Source of the DNA: Vibrio nitrifigilis
GTDB lineage: Bacteria; Pseudomonadota; Gammaproteobacteria; Enterobacterales; Vibrionaceae
Assembly (NCBI RefSeq): GCF_015686695.1
Contig: NZ_JADPMR010000004.1
Coordinates: 1,736,001 to 1,800,000 of the forward strand
DNA: 64,000 nucleotides
Direction: 5' to 3'
Shown piece after piece: positions 16,812 through 24,056 of this stretch (position 1 is its first letter; each line of letters begins with the position of its first letter). The notes under the pieces are model-generated. The model saw only the letters and a list, made by a program, of their open reading frames with translations, had not been told where the DNA came from and searched no databases. The translations under genes and the position numbers were made by a program.

Positions 16812-18335
16812 TTACTCGACGTTTTTGATGTAGGTATGGCTATCAATCAAGGTGCGTTCACGAGGATCGCGAATGGCGCCAACCACTCGTTTCGATTCGC
16901 CTTGGATCACACGCTCGTGCAGCATAGGAATGGCCGCATCGCTGGCCAAAATCAGGTTCTCTGCTGCCATGATCGCTTTTTGGCGTTCAAGCCCTGCAGG
17001 TAGACTGCCAGCGACTTGTAGTGCTTGATCAATCTCTGGTTGGCAAAGCTGCGCAATATTAAACGATCCTTTACAGCTAAAGTCGCTGTACATGTACGCC
17101 ACTGGATCGCCAGAGTCCAATACGGTTGCTCGTGACAAAATAAACGCATCGAACTTGCCCGCTAGTGCATCCGATTCGATTTGTGAGTATTCACGAACAT
17201 CTTGTTTAACGGTAAAGCCAGCTTTGTTTAACTGTTGTGCGAGGTAAACTGCCACTTCCGGTAGTTCAGTACGGTCGGTAAACGTCGCCAAAGTAATAGT
17301 GATGCCTTTGGGATCAGCAGGTGCGACAGTGTGTTCAACGGGTTGGCGCAACTTCGCCGCCCAAGGTAGCGCTGGACCTAATAGACCTTGGGCAATATCA
17401 GCACGTTTTTCATACACATTATTGACGATTTGCTCGCGATTAATGGCTTCGCGAACCGCAGCGCGTACTGCAGGATCTTTCATCACACCGTAACGGGTAT
17501 TGAGATACAGGGTATTGGTGCGTGGCATTGGCACTTCATGAACTAACGAAGGGTCAAGCAGTGGGGCTTGCGATACCGGAATTGCTTCAACAATATCGGC
17601 GTTATCAGTGCGCAGTGCAGCAGCACGAGCGATACCATCAGGAACAAAGTTCACGTCAATACCCGATGCCTGGGCTTTCTCACCCCAGTAATCGTTAAAA
17701 CGATTTAAGGTTGCTGAACTGGTGCCATTTACTGCCGTCAGTACAAACGGACCGGTTCCGGCAGTAATTGGATTAATCACACCGTTTGCTTGGTAGGCAT
17801 TCGGTGACAAAATGGATAATTGCGGGCTGGTTAAACGCTGCGCCAAAAGAGGATCAGGTTTTGAACTGGTCACGATAACGGCGTGTTCACCATCGGCCTT
17901 AATGGTAAGGTTCATGCCATCAAGAATACGTGGTTTTGGGGTTGCCTTAGCGGCCACTTGCAGTGAGTTGACTACAGCCTTGGCATTAAATGGGCTGTGA
18001 TCATGAAATTGCACGTTCGGACGAAGTTCGAAGCGCCATTCGGTTGGTGAAATCTGTTCCCATTTTGTTGCAAGTGCCGGAGCCAGATTGCCAGCTTGGT
18101 CTAAGATCACCAAGGTTTCGGCTGTGCTCCAACGGGACAACTTAAATGCGTCATCACTCAGCGGTGTTAACCCTGAGCGTGGCGGCAATAACATGGCTAG
18201 CTTGATGCGATCTTGCGTTGCTTCTGTTGTGCTCGCTTGTGAGACAGGTTTGTCGCTCGTCGAATCAAAACAACCCGACAATAAAGAGGCACAGATGGCA
18301 ACACTAAGCAATGGCCACTGCTTTAATAGTTTCAT
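16812..18335 (-). CDS. Family 5 extracellular solute-binding lipoprotein
   Basis: A 507-residue binding protein of the DppA/OppA/NikA family. It has a lipoprotein signal with lipobox LLSGC (Cys22), so it should be anchored in the membrane facing the periplasm. The TLVILDQAGNLAPALATKWEQISPTEWRF region (about 80-110) and the long C-terminal lobe are typical. It lies between the ATPase pair and the fused permease on the same strand and supplies ligand to them. Family 5 proteins bind peptides, nickel, haem or opine metallophores; the sequence alone does not decide, but a Zur-like operator argues for a metal-linked ligand. Confidence 0.88.
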   Translation of the reverse strand: MKLLKQWPLLSVAICASLLSGCFDSTSDKPVSQASTTEATQDRIKLAMLLPPRSGLTPLSDDAFKLSRWSTAETLVILDQAGNLAPALATKWEQISPTEWRFELRPNVQFHDHSPFNAKAVVNSLQVAAKATPKPRILDGMNLTIKADGEHAVIVTSSKPDPLLAQRLTSPQLSILSPNAYQANGVINPITAGTGPFVLTAVNGTSSATLNRFNDYWGEKAQASGIDVNFVPDGIARAAALRTDNADIVEAIPVSQAPLLDPSLVHEVPMPRTNTLYLNTRYGVMKDPAVRAAVREAINREQIVNNVYEKRADIAQGLLGPALPWAAKLRQPVEHTVAPADPKGITITLATFTDRTELPEVAVYLAQQLNKAGFTVKQDVREYSQIESDALAGKFDAFILSRATVLDSGDPVAYMYSDFSCKGSFNIAQLCQPEIDQALQVAGSLPAGLERQKAIMAAENLILASDAAIPMLHERVIQGESKRVVGAIRDPRERTLIDSHTYIKNVE

Positions 18336-18363
18336 TGATACTTCATCCTATAAGAATTACAAA

Positions 18364-19155
18364 TTACGCGGAGCGCCTTTCGAAATGAGACGTTTCCAGC
18401 TCTATGCTAGGTACCGCCTCCAATAATTGTTGGGTATATGGGTGCTGTGGCGAAGTAAGCACCGCTTGGGTTGGGCGATCTTCAACAATCGCACCATGGT
18501 TCATCACCAAAAGTCGGTCACATAGCCCCGACACAATCGACATATCGTGGGTGACCAGTAAAAGTCCCATGTGATTTTGTTGGCACACCTCAAGCAATAA
18601 TGTTTTTATCTGCTCACGTAGGGGTAAATCCAAACCACTGGTTGGTTCGTCAGCCAGTAGAAAAACAGGCTTTACCATTAGAGCTCGAGCTAATGCCACT
18701 CGTTGTGCTTGTCCGCCAGAAAGTTCGCCGGCTTTTTTATTCAGTGTTTCTTCTGTCAGTCCAACCTGCTTTAGGGCGTGAATGAGTTCGGATAACGTCA
18801 CTTCTCGTTTTTTGAGGCGTTTTACTGGTTCAGCCAATACCTTTGCCACACTTTGCATCGGTGGCAGAGCATTTTGTGGATCTTGCGGTATGTATTGCAC
18901 CTGTTCGCGATACCAATTCAACGAATGCCATAAGCGTTTACGAATAGGCTCTCCTTGGCAGGCGAGTTGTCCCAAGCTGGGTTGATTAACCCCTAAAATT
19001 AGCTTGAGCAAGGTAGATTTACCGCTCCCCGATGCGCCAACCAGTCCCACGCGTTCGTGTTGAGTGAAGGCTAACGTGAGATCCTGAATGATAGCCTGTT
19101 GATTGGGCGTAAAACTGACGTTGTTTAAGGTCAAAAATGGAGTATCAGCGTTCAT
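18364..19155 (-). CDS. ABC ATPase, DppF/NikE-type
   Basis: A 263-residue ATPase with Walker A GASGSGKST, the Q-loop VQYIPQDPQNALPP, signature LSGGQAQR, Walker B FLLADEPTSGLD and switch His in LVTHDMS. The C-terminal PQHPYTQQLLEAVP is the DppF/OppF-type end that often precedes metal-binding residues. Its start overlaps the stop of the preceding ATPase gene by 4 bases, implying translational coupling. It pairs with that ATPase to drive the fused permease. Confidence 0.9.
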   Translation of the reverse strand: MNADTPFLTLNNVSFTPNQQAIIQDLTLAFTQHERVGLVGASGSGKSTLLKLILGVNQPSLGQLACQGEPIRKRLWHSLNWYREQVQYIPQDPQNALPPMQSVAKVLAEPVKRLKKREVTLSELIHALKQVGLTEETLNKKAGELSGGQAQRVALARALMVKPVFLLADEPTSGLDLPLREQIKTLLLEVCQQNHMGLLLVTHDMSIVSGLCDRLLVMNHGAIVEDRPTQAVLTSPQHPYTQQLLEAVPSIELETSHFERRSA

Positions 19156-19997
19156 GCATAAGCCCTTGTAGCTGAATTGGCAGCGGTGATATGAGATAAA
19201 CGGCTGCTCTTAACCGCTTGAACCAAACTTTGGGTATAGGGGTGTTGAGGGTAACGAAGTAACTGGTGCATCGGAGCCTGTTCAACAATCTTGCCTTGAT
19301 AAATAACGATTGCCCGATCGCACAGTTCGGCTGCCACATTAATGTCGTGAGTAATGAACAGCAATGACAGTGGGCTGCCGTGCAAATGCTCATCGTGAGC
19401 ACATAGGTGCTGCGGACCACAGTACTGTTTCAGCAGCTCAATGACCTGCTTTTGACTTAGTACATCCAGTGCAGTGGTTGGCTCATCTGCCACCAATACA
19501 TTGGCACCACTTAATAAGGCTAGAGCGATGCAGAGGCGCTGGCGCTGGCCTCCAGATAACTCAGAAGGCAGACGAGATAACAGATCCGACGTTGGGTCAA
19601 TGTGCATTTGCGCCAGTACATCATGCAGCTCATGATTGGAACGGTTTTGTGTACTGAGCGAAAGCTGTTTTCCCACGCTCATGAGTGGGTTTAGGGCACT
19701 GAACGTATCTTGAAAAATGGTCGCGACCCGGCCTTGCGGCTGACGTGCTAATACTGGTTTTGCTGTTACATCAATACCATTGATGTTAATTGAACCAGAA
19801 ACATCACAATAGGGAGGCAGAGTCCCGTTAATAGCTTGTGCTGTTAACGATTTTCCTGACCCTGACGCACCGAGAAGACAGACCCGCTCGCCTTGCGATA
19901 GCGAAAGGTTAATGTTTTCAACGAGAATTTGTCCATTGATTGAAATGGATAGATTGTCAACGGTCAGTATTGAACGGCTTGAATCAATTGGCTGCAC
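19152..19997 (-). CDS. ABC ATPase, DppD/NikD-type
   Basis: A 281-residue ATPase, first gene of the importer run. Walker A is GASGSGKSL (the usual final Thr/Ser after Lys is Ser, then Leu), with IFQDTFSALNPLMSVGKQL, signature LSGGQRQR, Walker B VLVADEPTTALD, and LLFITHDI. The C-terminal PQHPYTQSLVQAV matches DppD/OppD. The start is a GTG at 19997; no ATG is nearby. An excellent promoter (TTGACA-16-TATAAA) ends just upstream, so the mRNA leader would be very short or absent if GTG 19997 is right. A Zur-box-like palindrome lies directly behind the -35 element. Confidence 0.88.
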   Translation of the reverse strand: MQPIDSSRSILTVDNLSISINGQILVENINLSLSQGERVCLLGASGSGKSLTAQAINGTLPPYCDVSGSININGIDVTAKPVLARQPQGRVATIFQDTFSALNPLMSVGKQLSLSTQNRSNHELHDVLAQMHIDPTSDLLSRLPSELSGGQRQRLCIALALLSGANVLVADEPTTALDVLSQKQVIELLKQYCGPQHLCAHDEHLHGSPLSLLFITHDINVAAELCDRAIVIYQGKIVEQAPMHQLLRYPQHPYTQSLVQAVKSSRLSHITAANSATRAYA

Positions 19998-20002
19998 AGG
20001 GA

Positions 20003-20030
20003 TTTATACTTTCTAATTATGTAATGTCAA
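20003..20030 (-). promoter_or_regulatory. Sigma70 promoter of the dpp-like operon
   Basis: Read on the minus strand: TTGACA (20025-20030), a 16-base spacer, TATAAA (20003-20008). The predicted start of transcription falls at about 19996, practically on the GTG start codon, suggesting leaderless or near-leaderless mRNA. Confidence 0.65.
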
Positions 20031-20033
20031 TAA

Positions 20034-20048
20034 TGTTATAACATAACA
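20034..20048. promoter_or_regulatory. Zur-box-like operator
   Basis: TGTTATA-A-CATAACA has the 7-1-7 palindrome of gamma-proteobacterial Zur sites (core TGTTATA-N-TATAACA) with one changed base, and AA flanks the left side as in the longer consensus. It ends 3 bases behind the -35 box of the importer promoter. Zur represses zinc-uptake genes when zinc is plentiful, so zinc control of this importer is inferred. Confidence 0.6.
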
Positions 20049-20129
20049 AAATGATAGGGATGAATAAATATGAGGTAGCACTCTGTTACAATTTGACTGT
20101 AAAGCTAACTTTTGTGTATAGGTTCATTC

Positions 20130-20170
20130 CACCGGAGCGAAGTTTCGTTCATTGAAACTTGGCTCCGGTG
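20130..20170. repeat. Long hairpin in non-coding DNA
   Basis: CACCGGAGCGAAGTTTC (20130-20146) and GAAACTTGGCTCCGGTG (20154-20170) pair over 17 positions with one mismatch around a GTTCATT loop. GTTCAT also recurs on both sides (20122-20127 and 20177-20182). There is no T-run, so it is not an ordinary terminator; it may be a mobile-element end or a structured RNA. Confidence 0.55.
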
Positions 20171-20597
20171 AACTTCGTTCATAATAGTCTTCCAGTAGAC
20201 AGCATTTAAAAACAGTTACTTAGAGGTAGGTATAATGCTTATGTTCTTACTTAGATAAGAATATATTCTGATCTGATCCATTTAATTTGATTTAAAAGTA
20301 TTAAAGAAGTTTTGCCCCATTATTTTCTATTTTAAGACTTGAGAGACACATCTCTTTTCATAACTTTAACCTATATTTACTAATAGCAGATTATGAACAT
20401 AGTTGAATTGCTATAAATGTAAGATCGTATTCTGCAATTTGTAAGTACAAAGAAATATAACATCTATAGAACAGTATGTTACTGATATGGTGTCTGTATT
20501 TTCTAAAAATATTATGAAGATACTATCCGCTGAAAAGACACTGCTAGCTGTTTTATGTAGTAAGAATTAAGTTTATTTAACATTAAAAAGGGTCAAA
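20171..20597. other. AT-rich gap without a visible gene
   Basis: About 430 bases between the hairpin and the SHOCT-like lipoprotein gene. I see no reading frame with a ribosome site and no clear operator. Composition is very AT-rich, unlike the dpp-like operon on its left, consistent with acquired or decayed DNA. Confidence 0.3.
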
Positions 20598-21026
20598 ATG
20601 AAGTTTAGTAAGATAACTATATCGTTGATTCTAGCTGCATTTCTTTCAGGGTGTGCATCTGGACTAAATTCAATGCAGCAAAGAGAGTATGCTGCAATGG
20701 AAAAAGATGGTGTACTAATTAAAGAAAAAAATCCCAATACAGGAATGGCTTTGGGTTTATTGCCAGGTGGCGGGTCTTTTTATGCGCGTGAACCAGGTTT
20801 AGGTGTTGTAAATCTATTATTTTGGCCTCTTTCTGTTCTATGGGATCCCTTCAGTGGTAAGCAAGGAGCGGAGTCTATAAATTACGATGTTACCAAACAT
20901 TATCTTAAGCAAGAGATAAAGAAAGAGATGAGCGAATTAGATGATAAGCTTGCATTAGGAAAAATAAGTAACGAGCAGTACATAGTAGAAAAAAGAAAAA
21001 TTGAAAATAAATATAGCTATGAATAG
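20598..21026 (+). CDS. Small lipoprotein with SHOCT-like C-terminus
   Basis: A 142-residue protein with a lipoprotein signal (lipobox LSGCAS, Cys19). A Gly/Pro-rich patch (GLLPGGGSFYAREPGLGVVN, about 52-72) and hydrophobic LLFWPLSVLWDPF could form a membrane-associated hairpin. The end (LDDKLALGKISNEQYIVEKRK, about 115-136) has the short two-helix form of SHOCT domains, an oligomerisation motif. AAAGGG precedes the ATG. It lies just outside the left boundary of the IS66-bounded segment, whose target duplication begins 9 bases after its stop. Confidence 0.7.
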   Translation: MKFSKITISLILAAFLSGCASGLNSMQQREYAAMEKDGVLIKEKNPNTGMALGLLPGGGSFYAREPGLGVVNLLFWPLSVLWDPFSGKQGAESINYDVTKHYLKQEIKKEMSELDDKLALGKISNEQYIVEKRKIENKYSYE

Positions 21027-21034
21027 TTACCGTA

Positions 21035-21042
21035 GTTTGTTC
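21035..21042 (+). repeat. Left 8-bp target duplication
   Basis: GTTTGTTC directly abuts the degenerate IS66 end at 21043 and is repeated exactly at 26421-26428 next to the other IS66 end. Eight bases is the duplication length characteristic of IS66-family insertion. Confidence 0.75.
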
Positions 21043-21135
21043 GTATCCGCCCCATGATCCCACAGGCCGTTTAGTTTCAGTGTGAAAAGCTCCAGGGAAG
21101 AAGTGAGTAGATACCAGGCTCTGGCTTAGCTAGAG
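21043..21135 (-). pseudogene. Degenerate IS66 end with tnpC 3' remnant
   Basis: The sequence parallels 24028-24120: GTATCCGCCCCATGA against GTAAGCGCCCCATGA at the tip, then the tnpC terminus. The minus strand still reads E-P-G-I-Y-S-L-L-P-W-S-F-S-H-stop (stop at 21077-21079), against E-P-D-I-N-S-L-L-P-W-N-F-S-H in the complete copy. Similarity fades near 21135. The divergence shows this copy is older than, or different from, the right-hand one. Confidence 0.75.
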
Positions 21136-21243
21136 CGTGTTGATCTTTGCTGCACATCTTTCATTCAGCAATACATCGGTAGCCACATTATCGTAAACGC
21201 CAGTGATTGTTATCAGCTCGTTATCTGCCGATTTTGTTTGAGT

Positions 21244-23142
21244 TTAATTTTTATTCAAAGCTGATATTTGTTTTTGAGCTTCTGTTAATCGCTCGATCCC
21301 TTTGATCTGTTTTCTTTCTTCTTGTGTCAGCTGGTTATAGGCTTGGCTCGCTTCCTCTATCTCTTTGCTGCTTTTACGCGTAATCTGGTTTGCCGCTGGT
21401 AGCTGATTCAACATCGCGTTGAATGCTGATACCGGAGTCCAACCTTCAACAAACACGCTACTTGCTCCATGTGGCGTAAATTGGGTTGAATTTAGCTGAG
21501 CTGTGCCTGATCCTTTTTGTATATTTCCCTGAACATCCCGACCAAGCCATGGGCGACTCAGTTGTGTGATTTTTTTTCTTTCCTGTTCTGATTGACGGCG
21601 TTGGCTAAATAGCCACTGGAAAGGATAATCGAGCTGGTACGCATATTTCCAGGTAGACATATGGTTACCGCGGGTGAATGAGATCCAGTTTATTCCAGAG
21701 CCGGGGGTTGTATTGTCGTGGTTCGTAACTTCTTTCTCTTTGGTATTCTGTGTCTCCAATGGCAGATAAGGATCCCACTGAGCATGAGTCACTGTTACTC
21801 CTGCCGCTTTATAGTAGTCAGAAAGAGCGTTCCACTCACCGGAAGCCATTGAATCACCAGAGCAGCTATGAACCAGTATGTTGTCATCTGAAACCATGTA
21901 ATACCAGTTTTGGTAATTGTGTTTGTCTAATCCAAAACCATTGAAACTGATAGGGTCATTTTCAGGTGTACGCGCAGGCGAGCCATTATTCTGGAAGTTT
22001 TTATTGTAGTTATTTGACCATTGTGAACCAGCAACGGCGATACCGGCAAAAAAGTTATCTCTTTGAGCCGCCATACTTAATAGCAGCATTCCGCCCATTG
22101 ATTGTCCGGTACCATAAATTCGATCAGTATTGATGTAGCCGTGATATTTTTTCAGTATGGAATCTACCAGTTCCCAAACCGCGGTATTTGCTTCACTGGA
22201 AGACACTAAATCATTGGTTGAACGACGACTTTCTTCTATTTGCGGTACGACTATAATGGCAGGGTTTGACGTCTGGACTTTATCACCAGACAGTTTAACC
22301 GCTGCTTTTGAAGAGGTAAGTGCCGCCATAGGATCGGTATTATTGGCACCGGCATGTTCCATATGCAGAACCAGAGAAATATTGCCCTTGTGCTGTTTTA
22401 ATTGCTCAGGGTCAGGAACATATATCGAGTATGGCAGTTCGAAGTCTTCGTATTTACCCGTATATTCACTGTAAGTATGAGTGGCTTTGAATGCACCATC
22501 GCCGATACGATGCAATGTCCAGCCGCTTTGGGAGTCAAACTGCGGCAGAATGATTGTGCTTTTATCCGCCGTAATCACGTTTTGCAGACCACCACTCCAT
22601 TTATTTTTCTGTTGGGTGATGGTGTAGTTAACGATTTCTTTTGTCCCAGCTGTTATTTTCGCATCTTCCCCCTGGATATCAGAAATCTGTTTTACTCCGG
22701 CCATCATCGTTGAAGTATAAACGAGGTTTTGTGCTTTGAGCATATAAGCTGTATTGACCTCAAGGATGACATAGCGACCTGACTTTGTTCCGCCGCTTAT
22801 GGAAGGCATGGGTTTATTATTGACATACACTTTGGTGATATGTCCTTCATTTCCTTTCACACTGTCGTTATCACGTTCAATCGTCTTATCAAAGCCATGC
22901 TGACGTTCCTGATAAAGTGCATAGTCAGTAATTTGATAATCATTACTATCGACAGACTTTGCATCAATCGGTGTGTTGTATTCAACAATGATTGCAGATG
23001 TTTTTGCCCCTTCAAGATCGACAAAACCATAAGATTTGACCGAAGTAATCGCATTGTCTGCTGAAACTGTTTTTTTAGCAGCTAGGGTATGACTGCCGTA
23101 TAAGGTCGCGACAAGCATTAATGCAAGACCTGAAAATTTCAT
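21244..23142 (-). CDS. Secreted alpha/beta-hydrolase (esterase/depolymerase-like)
   Basis: A 632-residue exported protein with a signal peptide (cleaved near SHTLAA, about residue 21). An N-terminal beta-rich region (about 25-220) precedes an alpha/beta-hydrolase domain (about 235-520) with nucleophile Ser348 in GTGQSMGG and a likely catalytic His in TRGNHMST; an Asp in the SDDN or SGDS segments would complete the triad. A charged helical tail (about 585-632) ends in Lys-Asn. This resembles secreted esterases related to polyhydroxyalkanoate depolymerases and feruloyl esterases; the substrate is unknown. It is the main intact cargo of the IS66-bounded segment and stands alone, with no regulator beside it. 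Confidence 0.75.
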   Translation of the reverse strand: MKFSGLALMLVATLYGSHTLAAKKTVSADNAITSVKSYGFVDLEGAKTSAIIVEYNTPIDAKSVDSNDYQITDYALYQERQHGFDKTIERDNDSVKGNEGHITKVYVNNKPMPSISGGTKSGRYVILEVNTAYMLKAQNLVYTSTMMAGVKQISDIQGEDAKITAGTKEIVNYTITQQKNKWSGGLQNVITADKSTIILPQFDSQSGWTLHRIGDGAFKATHTYSEYTGKYEDFELPYSIYVPDPEQLKQHKGNISLVLHMEHAGANNTDPMAALTSSKAAVKLSGDKVQTSNPAIIVVPQIEESRRSTNDLVSSSEANTAVWELVDSILKKYHGYINTDRIYGTGQSMGGMLLLSMAAQRDNFFAGIAVAGSQWSNNYNKNFQNNGSPARTPENDPISFNGFGLDKHNYQNWYYMVSDDNILVHSCSGDSMASGEWNALSDYYKAAGVTVTHAQWDPYLPLETQNTKEKEVTNHDNTTPGSGINWISFTRGNHMSTWKYAYQLDYPFQWLFSQRRQSEQERKKITQLSRPWLGRDVQGNIQKGSGTAQLNSTQFTPHGASSVFVEGWTPVSAFNAMLNQLPAANQITRKSSKEIEEASQAYNQLTQEERKQIKGIERLTEAQKQISALNKN

Positions 23143-23264
23143 TATTCTTATTAAAACCTCTGATGGATATCTGTGCTAGATCGTTTAGATTAGACCAGAA
23201 AAACCTGTAATAGTTTAATTTATATGAAACTTTAGAGGTGGATTGGCAGATTTATAAACAGCAA

Positions 23265-23291
23265 AGCCGCTGCACGGAGAGGGCTGCGGCT
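23265..23291 (-). terminator. Hairpin after truncated gene
   Basis: AGCCGC (23265-23270) pairs with GCGGCT (23286-23291). On the minus strand it follows the stop codon of the truncated gene at 23314 and is followed by TTTGCTGTTTAT, so it is probably that gene's original terminator. Confidence 0.5.
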
Positions 23292-23313
23292 GATGCTTAC
23301 TTTGTTGTGGTAT

Positions 23314-23397
23314 TTATGGCGTAATCGCCTCTGCCTCTTCAAGTTTCTGTTCGTGATAGCGTTTTCCGCCACTCCAGCCAAAATTATCCACTGTGTA
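23314..23397 (-). pseudogene. C-terminal fragment of an unidentified gene
   Basis: The minus strand reads 27 sense codons ending at a TAA (23314-23316), with an acidic end ...KLEEAEAITP, and then a terminator-like hairpin. The 5' part of the gene is missing: the frame runs directly into a 21-base G tract (on this strand). Codon use and the following terminator suggest a real gene end rather than a chance frame. The parent gene is not recognised. Confidence 0.4.
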
Positions 23398-23418
23398 CCC
23401 CCCCCCCCCCCCCCCCCC
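23398..23418. repeat. 21-base poly-C tract
   Basis: An uninterrupted run of 21 C in an AT-rich context, exactly where the truncated gene loses its 5' part. Possibilities are an assembly or gap-filling artefact, a phase-variation tract, or a recombination scar. The 280 bases to its right (23419-23696) hold no gene I can support. Confidence 0.9.
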
Positions 23419-23696
23419 AGCATTGCGTTTGTCGCAACGGCTCCGCCAAGGTCGCTTGGTAATTAAGGTACGACAGAATCGCTTGGTGATCACATGTCAG
23501 CTAAGATCTGGCTGACGCGGTAATGGACAAAAACTTCTTACAGTTTCTACCTATTTTAGTAAACTATGAATTAACTTAGGTATTGCAAAGTAATGAACGA
23601 AAATTCTGAAGGTCTGCTCAAATTATGTAATCTAAGAAATTTTTATATAAACTTTTTACCTTTTCCTTAAAACCATTATTAATAAACTCACTGACT

Positions 23697-23926
23697 ATGT
23701 TTTCTATCAAAAATCATATGCAATACTCATTACCGCTCTGCTAACCAGTTGTGCTTCTGTTTCACCTAAATATCTTAATAGTAAAATGGAATCTCCTACT
23801 GAAGGTTCCCATGCTGTTAGCATTCATAGAGATAAACACTTTGGAATAGATCTATCTATTTTTTCCGAAGCTGATGCTGACGTATGGAAAATGGATAAAT
23901 TGAAAGTGTATGAATGCTCGCACTAA
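23697..23926 (+). pseudogene. Frameshifted small lipoprotein gene
   Basis: From 23723 the frame ATA-CTC-ATT encodes a typical lipoprotein core (ILITALLTSCAS) and continues 67 codons to TAA at 23924-23926, but it has no start codon. The nearest ATG (23697) is in another frame. Adding one A to the five-A run at 23709-23713 joins them into MFSIKKSYAILITALLTSC, a good lipoprotein signal with lipobox LLTSC. The likely event is a one-base deletion in an A tract, or a sequencing error there. No strong ribosome site is visible. The mature part of about 58 residues is not recognised. Confidence 0.4.
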
Positions 23927-24056
23927 TTCAGAAAGAAGCTGATATCTGTTAGCTATTTTTGTTACGATATTGAGTGTTAACGACCAACTTCACACTTTCT
24001 ACAACTTTTATCAACCGATAATATACAGTAAGCGCCCCATGAACACACGGGGCGTT

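Noticed and set aside
23232..23423. Minus-strand frame containing a poly-Gly stretch
   Set aside because: Its Gly run is only the translation of the C tract; the coding-like frame ending at 23314 is a different one and is listed as a fragment.
24020..24027. AATATACA as a target duplication of the complete IS66 copy
   Set aside because: It does not match the bases after the right end (GTTTGTTC), which instead match the sequence left of 21043.
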